A stretch of 64,000 nucleotides of DNA. Origin: Macropodus opercularis (lineage: Eukaryota; Chordata; Actinopteri; Anabantiformes; Osphronemidae). Numbering within the stretch: position 1 is the stretch's first letter; each line of letters starts with the position of its first letter. Positions 53,371-64,000 of the stretch are shown piece after piece. The DNA lies in the NCBI GenBank assembly GCA_030770545.1, contig CM061097.1, positions 2,232,501 through 2,296,500 on the forward strand, read 5' to 3'. The translations under genes were made by a program, and so were the position numbers. The notes beneath the pieces are model-generated. The model was not told where the DNA came from. It ran no database searches and was given only the letters and a program-made list of their open reading frames with translations.

Positions 53371-56300
53371 GCGTGCAGTGAGAACGGGACGAGAGCTGCT
53401 TCACTTTTTAAACTCCCTGCTTCCTTCATTTCTTCTCACTCTAATTCCTGCATCGACTCACTGATCATGCCTGGTCAGCAGCGCTGATTATTATATCATT
53501 TGTTAGTTCCATTCATAAGGCAGCTGCACCCAAACTGCTTCCAATAGTCGGACTCACGAGAAAAATCTCATCTTTGTCTGTTTCATAGATTTGAGATGAT
53601 TCTTCACAACCTCATGGTCCAGTTCATTCCAGGAATTGCTTTTGTTTCATTGCTTTATATCGAGTGAAGTCGTTTTTCACGCTGCTTTGAATAATGTGTT
53701 TTTAATAATCCATTAACATAAGAGTAGCATTAATCTCCAGCAGTTTCTATATCTCAACATCCCGCTGCCTTTTATGCGGCGTATACTGCATTGCATGCTT
53801 AAATGTGGTCCATTAGCATTAATGTTAATGTACAGGATCCGGTCCCTGCGCGGACGGGCCCTCGCTGTTGTCGTGCATTTGGTAGCAGAGCAGAGATCTG
53901 TGCTTCCTCGTAGCGGCGCTTCTTTTTAAAATCCTCTTCCTTAGAGATAATATTCTGTATTCATGAGAACTGTTTCTCATCATTGAAAGATCTAATGTAA
54001 CGAGAGTTTTATTACAAAAGCAAGACCACAGAGGACAACAGTAAACACGAACCTGATTTATCTTCATCACTGGTGTAATTAAAATGTCACTTCACATTCT
54101 GAGGAAGTGCTGCAACAGAATACAAACTCCTTACTTCTAAATGCTTCCTGCATCTAATTGTCTGTGTTTGTATCATTAATAATAATCTGCTGGTCTGAGA
54201 TCAAATAGGTTAAAACAACAATTGTTTATTTAGATGAGACACAGAGCTGCAGTAATCAGTGTAGCTTTGTTTTCGCAGAGCTGAGCTTGGTTTAATCTGA
54301 GACGTCTACTTACCTTCCGTATTAATTCTTCATTCATCTTCTTTAAGACATATCTCTGTGTATCTGGTGCAATAAATGTCACATTAGACAGAGTTCAGCG
54401 AAAATATTATATGTATCCTCTGTTTACAGTGTATGCAGTGTAATGTTCAATACCTTAAGTTATTATGTGGATAATAGTCCATAAATGTATTGTATATATG
54501 TGGATAATGTGGAAAAAGGCACAAGAAATAATCAGATATGAAAATGAGGTGTAATCGTGACCGCTGACCCAGAACTGGACAGAAAATAGGACAGTGTGAT
54601 GTGAAAGGCCAAATTACTGATGACAGCTTTAAAGGATTTAGCGCATCAGCTGCTATTTCACAGGCTGTGATCTTTAATCTGCATATTCACAGTCTTTGTC
54701 TGGGGACCGTCGTGCATCGTGATTTGATTGAATCATAGTAAAAGCGTGAACTTTGGCCAACAATCTACCAGAAACGGGAAACTACTGCAGACGTTCAAAG
54801 TTTGAGACAGAGAAAAGACAGATTAGCCTGTGAGCAAACAAAGGACAAGGACATAATGTGCTTAATGTTGGTTTGAAGAGTATTCTGATAATAATATTCA
54901 TACATATTAAATTGTTAAAGCTGCCACTATTGAATGCTTTTTATTAGCAAATATCACAGGTGTGAGTCAGAAACATTAACTCTGTGAACGTAAACTTATA
55001 AAGTCTGGGGCAACTAAACACAGACACTAAACCAACCAAACCCCCGTAATCACCGCGTGTTCAATGCTGCAGTGGATGCGTGTGAGCCTGGACGCACGAC
55101 AGCAGTGCTACGCGTCGACAGGCCGAAGTCTTCTGCAGCTTTATGAAGTTGCAGCAAATTTATTTTACCAAGCGGTAAACAACGTGACGACGCTCACGAT
55201 CACTGGAATCAGGGAAACACCTTTTCCGAAGGAGACCTTTGCGAGGCAGCAACTCGGCTTTGACATTTTGCTGACATTTAGTCTCTGACAAGACGACCTC
55301 CGTCTCTGCTTTTCTCCGGATTGTCCTTGAATGATGCTGATCTTCAGCGTGACCCCTTCACGCTGCTATTTATTTGACATATTTAAACCACTGTTCCTGC
55401 AGGATTCTTCTACTTGAAACTCTTAAGTGCATTTATCTGACATTGTCAGTGGCAGAGTGGCAAGGGCACAGGAGAATAGTCCAAGGTCTGACTAAAAGCA
55501 TGAATCTGTGGAGGCTGGCGAGAGCAGGGATGTAATATTGGTGGTACGGTGCCAGCTTCCATCAGGATGGAAGGATGGGTGCAGTGACCATGAGCCTGTG
55601 AGCGGGGGAGGCATCCTGGCAGAAAAGACTGGGTTAAAACGCATCTGACACAATTAGGCCATGTCCGATTTCCGTGGGATGTGGCTGGATGCACAATCAG
55701 AGCTCAACGTGGATTTCACACTCTTAAAGCAGGTAAAACATGCTTTTTAGAGATTGTATGAAAACTTAACAAGGTGGTTGATGGGTCTGCTTGTCACCGT
55801 TAACTCAGTCCCGAGTAAAACGGGGAAATTAGAGCTGACAGTTTTGTTTTCAGGGGGCGTTTTTCATTGACAGTGATTCGAGCGGTGCCGTTTCGACGGC
55901 TACAGAATAGCCTTAAAGTGATGGCTTTCCTGCAAATGCAGTGGGTGTAGCTGGGGTAGTGTTGCTCAGTACAGCTGTCACCAGAAGATCAAGACTCCTC
56001 TGCTGCTGCTCTACGCTGTAGCATCAACGGATCCACTGAGATCAGCACAAACCTTTATCGAGGTCAGTAATAGTCTGTGGTGTCCTGTCCCACCTCGTCA
56101 TGACCCCACACAGTCTGGAAACTAACAGGACCAAGTCACAACTGGCAGCAGCAAGAAGTCTTTATATTCCCTTGCATTACATTCAGAGGAGCAGCTGTAA
56201 CGTGTAACTGACTGCTAACTTTCAAAGAAGATATTTTTAATTGTAAACACTACGTTTTCCTCTTCCTCAACCAAATTAGTATTCACCAGTGACAGCTGTC

Positions 56301-56453
56301 GGCTGAGAGGCAGGGGCACCTACGTGGCCTGACCCTGAAACGCCGCCCCGTCGTGATGGATCTGCGTGGAAACGACAGATGCTTCCCTGTGTTTAACCAT
56401 TGGTCATGTTTGCGGAGCTGATTGATTGGCTTCTCTGTAAGTCACAAAAGAAA

Positions 56454-56620
56454 TCGCGGCGCTCGAGCCGGACGCGGCGCAGGCTCACATCAATCACGGG
56501 GCGAGCTTCGGCTTGTACAGCGGAGCAGCAGCTGACATTCACACGAGAAAGCTCCCGGTGTTTCCTCCAGACACGTATGGTGCAGAGACGCGTCGCACAA
56601 CGTGCGTTCGGAGCGTCCGC
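56454..56620. other. CpG-dense block within edil3 intron
   Basis: Roughly twenty CpG dinucleotides in under 170 bp by eye, for example 'tcgcggcgctcgagccggac' and 'cgtcgcacaacgtgcgttcg', against a CpG-poor background. A 91-codon Arg/Ser-rich frame (56400-56675) spans it but matches no family I recognise. It may be an orphan CpG island or intragenic promoter. Confidence 0.4.
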
Positions 56621-56884
56621 TGACAGCCTGATGAGATCTTTTCAGATGACACACAAAAGGGCTTTATTTTTCTAAAGTTGCTTGTTTTCTCTTAGAAGTG
56701 TCCTGGCCAGGCTTCCCTGCTGTGTCCATCAAGCCCTTTGTTGATTTAAGCATTCAAACCCTTCGGAAAATGCTCATTTACTGGGTGACTGTTGAGGAAA
56801 ACGGCAGAACTCATTTATTTTCAGGGCTTTATAGATTGAAAAGGAGGAGGCAGACATTAAGGCCCAGGCTCCATGTTTTTGTAA

Positions 56885-57237
56885 TACACTATAATGCCCA
56901 AAGAATTCGCTCATCCATCCAAATAATGGGAACCAGTGCACAAAGCAAGGTCCATAAAGACCTGGATGACAGAGTCTGGTGTGGATGAACTTGACTGGCC
57001 TGCACAGAGTCCTGACCTCAACCCGACAGATCACCTTTGGATGAATTAGAGCGGAGACTGAGAACCAGGCCTTCTGGTCCAACATCAGTGTGTGATGAAC
57101 GGTCAAAAATTCCCATAAACACACTAAACCTTGTGGACGATCTTCCCAGAAGAGCTGAAGCTGTTCTAGCTACGGTTTAGCAATGATCCCTGAAGTTCAC
57201 ATGCGAGTCAGGGCAGGTGAGCCGGCAATAGAGTGTA
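56885..57237 (+). mobile_element. Deleted non-autonomous Tc1/mariner-like element
   Basis: The left end reads TACACTATAATGCCCAAAG and continues to 'ttcgctcatcc'. The right end, read on the opposite strand, begins TACACTCTATTGCC and continues to 'ggctcacctgcc'. These are imperfect terminal inverted repeats flanked by the TA target duplication expected of Tc1/mariner insertion. Inside, from 56987, a transposase remnant reads ELDWPAQSPDLNPTDHLW, the hallmark block leading to the catalytic D34E region of Tc1 transposases. It stops at TAG 57047 because of a 1-bp deletion before GATGAATT. At about 353 bp it has lost most of the transposase gene. It is an inactive MITE-like copy. Confidence 0.85.
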
Positions 57238-59307
57238 CGACGTACATTAATAGCAGTTAGGCACCGTCTGACTGCAGCCAAGGCTCGTCTGCCTCGCGTA
57301 ATGTGCTGTCCAATCCTGACACACGACGCTGCTGGAGTCCGTCGTTTTTCGCCTTGTATCGACATCGATACAGCCCTTGAACAAACATGCTGAGTTTCAG
57401 TCAAGTCTGTCCCGGTTCACATATCCCACCATCAGAAAACCCGCCTCTCACTTGAAATAGTGCTTTGTCATGTTTCGAAGCCTTTTATGTCTTAAAAATA
57501 ACAAATATGTGATTGAACACTATCTGTCACACTCGCTCCGCATGGCTTCGACTCCCTCTCCCTCCCTCCGTCACACGCTCCCCATTAGGGAGGCTGTCAG
57601 TGCGACTCGGTGCGGCTATAGATCGTCGCGTCAAAGCAGCCCTGAAACCTGTCACACCCCTCTCCCTTAGAGAGCAGGGGCCTCTGCGAAAGCTATTATA
57701 CGTTCGTCTGTTCAACTGATTAGCCGCCGCTCTCATTACTACTGATACAGGTCCTGGCTTTGAAATGGCACGACTTCGATAGGATTACCTCCTTTGTAAT
57801 TCATATCCAGAGGCCTACTAATTCCAACCAGAGAACAATAATAAGCTTGCCGGTGCGGTTTATTTATATCTTTTCTCTGCTTAGCTGGTTTTAAAGCTGC
57901 ACGTTCTCCGGGTCGGGGCCTTAAGTGGCTGAGCGGATGATGTGGCGTACGATTCAAGGCCGCACCTGTTTACTTCCCATTGTCAGGTTTTGTGCCTGTG
58001 GCTGTTCATTTGTCAGATTGATTAAAGAGGGCATGCTAGTCTCAACCTTGAGACTTCTTGTTGCTTATCACTTGAAATGAAAGAAGAGACCTGTCAAAGC
58101 ACAGTGTACATGTCAAAAGTAAAATATGACTGAGAATGAGTAGAATAGGAATTCATCAAAACATTACAGGACAGAAAGCTTGTGAGAAAGCTGCAGGCTT
58201 TAGGATGCAGACGTTCAACATGTGCTTCTAGTTCTTTGACCACTTCCTGCTGGTTAGTGCAGGAACCTCATCGATGCAGCGAATGCATAAGCAGCAGGGA
58301 CATAAATATGGAGCCGATTACACGTTTCTGTCGTCGTCAGGACGGTTCCGGAGCAGCGACGTACGGGGACTGTTACAAAGCGAAGTGGTATTCAAATCCC
58401 CTAAACTCAGTCATGGCTGGAAAGACTTCAGCTTCTCACAGCCAAGTAAAGATATTGTAATATTCAGACTATTATCTGCTGCCTCATGAAGAGTCTCATG
58501 AACAATGATCAGCTGCCTTTAATAAAAGTTACAGTGAAACACACACGATATATATTTCACACACACTGTGACATTTTGACTGAAGCTTATATTGACTCTT
58601 CTGCATCAAATGTTAAAGTACGATGTGTTTGGACTAGTTTCCAGCTACGATCAAAGATAGATGTGATGGAGCTCTGTCATGTCCAGGGAGCATAGCAACA
58701 CTGGCTGCTACTGCAAACAGCACCTGTTATTTAAAGAGTAAATAGCAGCACCGATAGGAGAAGGTCACTTATTAATTATCCAGTATCTGCACTTCGCATC
58801 CAGCAGAGCAGGAGAAACCAGTGATAGACGGAGGTAAATGCGTGAACATTAGTGACTTATTATCTGATCCTTTAAATGAGATCTACACCTTTGATTTATT
58901 TGATCATTTTATTTACGAAGAACACACCTTGTTCTGTTGTAAATACTCCTCTAACTAAAATCACAGCAGCGTATTTCTTTTCAGTCTTTTCAGTTCTGAT
59001 GTGTGCGAGCGTGGCAGGGGCTGAATCTTCCCCTGCCCTCCAGACCACGGAGACCAGCCGCCTCCCTCCGCGTTGCCTGTCAAACTGTTTTACTCTTACA
59101 CTGTCTCACCAAGGTCCAACTGTAATTTTATTCATTCAAACTTTTGTACTGTTCAATCGCACAAATGTGACGTCCGTCCCGTCTCAGAGTCACCGTCTGG
59201 GAAAAGCTTTTCTTTTCGGCGTGTTGATCAGAAACGACACAACGTCCGTGTTTTCCATTTGGCACAAATCACACTCATTGACACTGTTTTGCTCTTTCTC
59301 CACGCAG

Positions 59308-59436
59308 GCCCTTGTCACCCAAACCCTTGCCACAACAGAGGAGCGTGTGAGGTCAGTGAGACCTACAGAGGCGACACCTTCATCGGTTACATCTGCAAGT
59401 GTCCACCGGGCTTCAGTGGCGTTCACTGCCAGCACA
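59308..59436 (+). CDS. edil3: edil3 exon: RGD-containing second EGF-like domain
   Basis: This exon encodes a complete EGF-like domain of 42 residues after a split Gly. The six cysteines are at exon residues 3, 8, 14, 30, 32 and 41, followed by QH and a split codon. The loop between the third and fourth cysteines carries the integrin-binding RGD (59367-59375) in the context YRGDTFIGY, diagnostic of EDIL3 and distinct from MFG-E8, which has a different loop. By comparison with the human sequence as I remember it, about four fifths of residues are identical. The acceptor CACGCAG and the donor A|GTGAGT are canonical, and both introns are phase 1. One oddity is CHNRGAC where mammals have CHNGGTC, an arginine in a normally glycine position. 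The next exons (EGF3 and discoidin C1/C2) are not in the window. Teleosts may have two paralogues (edil3a/edil3b), and I cannot say which this is. Confidence 0.93.
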
Positions 59437-60479
59437 GTGAGTCGACTTTAAAAGAATTAGAGCATGAAATCCCAAGAGTTTTAGTGTTGGAGAAAACCTC
59501 AGCACCGGACATTAGATTTGTCTGTCTGAAAAAGATTTTCCAACACAAATAGCGACCTTGGATAAGTTTGTATTTTTATGTGCTGACAGAAAGTAAATCG
59601 CTGTGAAAAGGACGAGTTGAACGGTGTTTGGTAGAGGGAGGAACTGCTGGACCTGTAAGCTCTTAAAGGTTAGAATCTAAAGGTTTCTGCTGTCTATAGA
59701 GCAGTTCTGGACCAGGAACATTGTTCTCAAGCAGAACACAATTTGTGCCCAAGGTTTTCAATTGTAATGCGGCACAGTGACAGTAAATTATAATTTTCAA
59801 CTCTCAAACCCAGCCAGTGGCCTCATAAATGAAGGAACTACAGGAAATCCAAAGCTTCTATTGATTAATGCGGCAAAGCTTTCTCCTGCATTTGTGAAAT
59901 CCCACAACCGTCAGCAGAGCAGTTTGATTTTATAGCTGTTTACAGCAGCAACAAGGAGCCGCTGGAGTGAGTTATTCTGACATTTCACAAAGTTAAGTTG
60001 CTCCATTTCTAAAGCAGTTTCACGTCTAAGCACCCTGAGGAGCAGCCAGCGCGGATGGGCGTGTGGGTCCAGACTCGCAGCAGCGAACCCTTGTTAACGT
60101 GTTATTGTGTTTGATGGGGCATGATGTCATACTGTAGGTACAGTAGCGCTAACATAATAGCATCATCCTGCGTTCTCAATGCAGTAACAGTCGGCGGCTC
60201 TCGGCGCTAAATCTCGCTAAATCCTGCAGCTTGACATATAGACCAAGTCATGCAAGGGCCCCGCCGGTGTGGGTGCTTGGCTGAGCATTGCATTAGCCGG
60301 CACAGCACAGTTGTTCTTCATTGCTGGTGTGCTTGGAAGTAGTGGATGTAAAGCAATGTGGGGCAAAACCATTTGGCGAGATGAATTCTCAAAATAAAGT
60401 GGGAATAGACAAAGAAAAAGAGACGTAACATTCGAACCGCCTCGTAAATCTGCCTTCCATTAAACTTAAAGATAGTAAT

Positions 60480-61020
60480 TTAAAGTGAAAAAGATGGGCT
60501 TTTATTGTGGACCGTCATCAGCGGCCATTATTTATGTCTCTGCATCAGGGTTCTGTTTTTCTATTGTAATCAAACACACAAAGCATAAAAGCAAATGGGG
60601 CAAGTCGCATAATCAACAGCGAGCCGTTGTGTTTGTCGCCAGCCAGAATTGTGAGCAATTGGCTACTATTCATGTCATAATTCAGTTATTGTTTCCTATT
60701 AAGCCCTCGGGTTGGTGAGAAACTGATTTCATATGGGCTGAATGCACATTAGTGTCTGCCAATTTTCCACACGGTCATTACACAATGGAAGAGGGTGGCT
60801 GAGAGAGGGGGAGGAGGGATTCCGTATCTGAAGACGTTAATAATCGAATCTAGCGTCTGGATAAGCCCTTCAATTAAATGATAAACGCACATAAATAATT
60901 GTTCCTTTTGTGGCTGGCTTTGTGAGCCTGGTGTTGGGATGACGAGCTTAATGAGGAGGATAAAAAAAGAGACTGCGTTTTGGCTGGGAATTCCATAGGA
61001 GGCAGGGAACAACACGCAGC
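60480..61020. promoter_or_regulatory. Candidate intronic conserved non-coding element
   Basis: A non-repetitive AT-rich block with several homeodomain-type cores, including TTTATG in 'ttatttatgtctctgc', 'gttaataatcgaatc' and 'cttcaattaaatgat', and no coding potential. This is the texture expected of an intronic enhancer of a developmentally regulated gene. Conservation with other fishes was not testable here. Confidence 0.22.
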
Positions 61021-63115
61021 GAAGGATGTTTTGGTCCCGACGAACAATCTGTCTTCAGTGTGTTCGCTGGTTTAATGAATATCACCAATTTAATGGGCAG
61101 ATAATGATGTAGCGCTTTTCCCTGCTAATGGCAGTTCACACCACTACATAACTTTTAAGTAGTGCATCTGTCAATAGTGAATTAATCAATACATTCATTA
61201 GTTTTTGTCTTAATAAGCTCACAGCTGTTGCGACAGAGTGGACGTCTGCTGCTCGTAGCAATTACTGTTCATCAAACCAAAGCGTTTCTCAACAGCTTGT
61301 TATTTTGCAACCGGGGTTGCGTTGTACTGGGCGACCTTTGACCTTGTTGAGTGTTTTAAATCAGAATCGGCCCAGATTGATGTTGCGCTGTGCCCGGTGC
61401 AGATGTATCATAAACTACTGTATGTGTGTGCTCTTCTTTCTCTGTGCTCTCGCTATCGCCTTACTCCGCCAGAGCCAAATCCAATTTCACACCTTTGAAC
61501 ATTATCCTAAATACATGCACTACATATCCCTGCTTGTTAGACCAGCTTTATGAAGCACAGCCAGGGATGATGTCGTGCAGGGACAGCGAGGATAAGCACA
61601 AGCTATTTCAGACCTCTGTGATGGGCAGATACTGTGTGGAGCTTTTGTTGTTCCCTTTTTTTTATGCATCTGTCAGTGAGACAGCACAGGGTGGTAAGAT
61701 TTTCACACAGTCGTCAGCCAATCACAGCTGAAGGTGTCGGCAGTTTGTTCACAGTTTGATTCCCCTGAACACCGTGTCTCATCCAAGCCCCGGCTTTGTT
61801 TGCGTGCGCTTGCCGGACGTTGTTGTGGCGTCACGACGCACCTGGGAGGGTGAGCGCTGGGTTAGAGGGGAGCAGCGCTTTCATCTCAGTCCTTATTATC
61901 GCAAAGCCATTCATCTTTCCAACAGCGCGGCCTCACGTCCCTGTGGTGACAAGAGAACAAGTGGCGCGTTATTGGGCAACCAGCCAAACGCTGTAATGAA
62001 CTGTCACAGTGCGAAGATTGGGACTGATTGCCTCAGTCATCAAGAGCTCTTAGACCACGTTTAGGGCACATATCAGACTGTCAAGGACAAATCCAGATTT
62101 CATTGTGGACTTGCGATTTTGCTGCACTATGTTTACTGTCACTTGATGCGAACAGCGTAATCCGAGTTGATGCCAGCAGCACCGAATGTTAGGAAGGTTG
62201 ATGACGACGAGGAATGCTGGGTTTTTCCTCTCTGTGCTTGACATGTATTGATCCAGCTCAGATATTTCTTTGGATCCTCACCCGTATTGTGTGTGAGTAA
62301 GGGTAAGTTAATGCAGCGATTAAAGAGCAGGGCTACTTTTGCAGATTTGTGTGCAGACACGGTCAAAGAACAAAGAAAACGTGCTGGTTTATCTTGGGTG
62401 ACTGCTTCTCTTTCTTTGGCCTCTCTCCATCCTCCCATGCTCCGTACGGCCTTTAAGCAGGTTCCGTCCTGCTCTTTGATCAATACGTCTTTAGCTTTCT
62501 TTTGTGAAACACATCAGCGGCGCGGGATTGATTCAGGCTGGGGTGTAGGATGTGTGAGATTTTTTTTAAGTGTGGCCCTGAATTTGATCATGTGCCGTAT
62601 CGACAGCCGCTATCGTTGTGTATTAGCCTCGCTGCCTGCTCAGGATCCTTCCGCAGTATAATCAGCTGGTGTTTGTGTCAGATCGCCTGGGCCAGACACA
62701 CACCTGACACCACGTTTACCTGCATAAAGCTGCATCAGTGAGCTGTGGTGGCTGTTTTGCAGCTGGTAAAGGATCTGATTTTTTCCCAGTCGAATGACTT
62801 ACTGACAATTTGTGTTCACGTGAATCCATGTGGAGCCTGAGTTGGAGCGTTTACCTGAAGGACACGACAGCCTTTAAACATCTGATTATTTGGCTACAAC
62901 ACTGGACAAAAAACAGTTTGTGAGTCACGGGGCCAAGGCAGAGGTCCGACAGTTTCTCTCAGCGCTCCTTCCGCTGCTGTGAACATCCTCCACTCCACTC
63001 CGCTATTTCTGCTCTGAGTGCTTACCTGCATCTCTTCAAGCGAAAAATGACTTGCCCTTCTCAAACCTAGCGCTGCATCACAGGAGGTGACTTTGTAGCA
63101 GCGGGCCATCATAAC

Positions 63116-63139
63116 AGAGAGAGAGAGAGAGAGAGAGAG
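63116..63139. repeat. (AG)12 microsatellite
   Basis: Twelve uninterrupted AG dinucleotides. A reverse-strand frame reading Ser-Leu repeats through it is an artefact. Confidence 0.97.
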
Positions 63140-64000
63140 TCCTTGTCGGCTGCTGTGTCTTCCACTCCTCCCATTGAGGCCACCAACACAGGACAGGGGG
63201 TGGGTGGGGAGATTCATGGGCTTGTGGCTCTCTGCTCTTTTTCAGCAGATTGAGGCCATTGTTTTCTCGATTGGCCAGAGAAGATCAGGATGAGGCATTA
63301 AGAATCATTTCCCACAAGCCATAATGGGATTTTATTTTGAAAAAGCTTGGCATCCTAAGTTGTTAAAAAACCTGCTTCTCCTCTTCGATTCACACGGACA
63401 AGGTTTCTTTGCTTCTCCTGTCCGCAGATAATGATATTTCATAAAATGATGATAGATATGAGCCAGAAAATTAACCCATATCTCAACAATATATTTCCAA
63501 AATGTCCACTGTGGTTACGAAGTCATTCTTAATAATCTCTAAAGTGAGACAGTGCAACATGCAGCTGCTGGTTTGTTTGTAGCTGCAGGGATGAGCCCTG
63601 GTCCACTCCCTGTTTTAGATCATGCGATCTGTGGCTGAACTTTGTTTTAGGGCGGATTTCTTTACTTTGAGTCATACGAGTTGAGGTTTTTCTGGCAGGA
63701 TTAGCTAAATGGGTTAAGACTGACTTAGGTGCATTAAAAAGTTAGTGAAAAAGTTTAAAGGAACACTCTCCTACAGTAGAGAAGGAATACTTGGTCACAG
63801 AACGTTAACCTATTTTTAAAACGAACAGGAGGCATTGCTTTAGTCACAGAGCCTGAGGTGTGTTCTTGTAGGTATAATCTGTCTCGTCTTCACAGCCTCT
63901 GGGTTACACCAGTTGGGAAGTTTACTCAAAATTATGCTAATCTGCACAACACTTTTATTTTTCTTTGTTTTGTCACGCTTGCGCCGTCCACACGTCGTCC

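Larger units (their letters stand above)
53298..59307 (+). other. edil3: edil3 intron between linker microexon and EGF2 exon
   Basis: A 6.0-kb phase-1 intron from GTGGGA to a 'tttgctctttctccacgcag' acceptor. It contains a short TG run at 53354-53370, a CpG-dense block at 56454-56620 and a deleted Tc1/mariner element at 56885-57237. The remaining open frames, including one of 191 codons at 58876-59451 that overlaps the next exon in another frame, have no recognisable product. Confidence 0.8.
59437..64000 (+). other. edil3: edil3 intron, continuing past the window
   Basis: From the GTGAGT donor to the window edge I find no exon matching the expected third EGF domain (NINEC start, phase 1), so the intron exceeds 4.5 kb. 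It contains an AT-rich, possibly regulatory block at 60480-61020 and an (AG)12 repeat at 63116-63139. No other gene is supported. Confidence 0.7.

Noticed and set aside
59308..59436. mfge8 as the identity of the EGF/RGD exon
   Set aside because: The YRGDTFIGY loop and the EEPTSAG linker exon upstream are specific to EDIL3. MFG-E8 has a different RGD loop and lacks this linker exon.
58876..59451. 191-codon open frame overlapping the EGF2 exon
   Set aside because: It runs through intron and acceptor in a different frame from the clearly conserved EGF2 coding sequence. It is a shadow frame.
1..64000. Bacterial-type systems, CRISPR arrays, phage or integrated viral genes
   Set aside because: No regularly spaced repeats, no gene packing, and no viral or prokaryotic protein signature on either strand. 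The sequence is vertebrate nuclear DNA.

Overview
The window reads as vertebrate nuclear DNA, most probably from a teleost fish with a fairly compact genome. The evidence is one recognisable multi-exon vertebrate gene with canonical GT-AG introns, decayed copies of repeat families typical of fish genomes (a tRNA-derived SINE, a long SINE-like repeat ending in a GATGGATGG tail, a deleted Tc1/mariner element), (TG)n and (AG)n microsatellites, and the absence of bacterial-style gene packing. The teleost assignment is an inference.

The only protein-coding gene I can support is the 5' part of edil3 (EGF-like repeats and discoidin I-like domains 3, also called Del-1), on the plus strand. Three coding exons are visible. 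They are a signal-peptide exon (35009-35072), a 30-nt microexon encoding the acidic linker that ends EEPTSAG (53268-53297), and the RGD-bearing second EGF-like domain (59308-59436). All three are bounded by phase-1 introns, so each can be included or skipped without a frameshift. The third EGF domain and the two discoidin domains must lie beyond position 64000. An exon for the first EGF domain, expected between 35073 and 53267, was not found.

Layout: 1 to about 34.7 kb is upstream intergenic DNA with no recognisable gene. It holds scattered decayed repeats, a (TG)23 microsatellite, two DR1-type nuclear-receptor motifs and several AT-rich stretches with homeodomain or POU cores that could be regulatory. 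From 32.63 to 33.02 kb the strand composition switches sharply from pyrimidine-rich to purine-rich. A CpG-rich promoter-like block lies around 34.73-35.11 kb. The rest is intronic, with two CpG-dense islands (49.65-49.85 kb and 56.45-56.62 kb), a perfect G/C-rich hairpin, a Tc1-like MITE and an (AG)12 repeat.

No operon, CRISPR array, phage, novel defence system or RNA gene could be supported. The points most worth following up are the absent EGF1 exon, the tandem CAG acceptors at the microexon, the Gly-to-Arg change in the RGD domain, and the CpG-dense intronic blocks.
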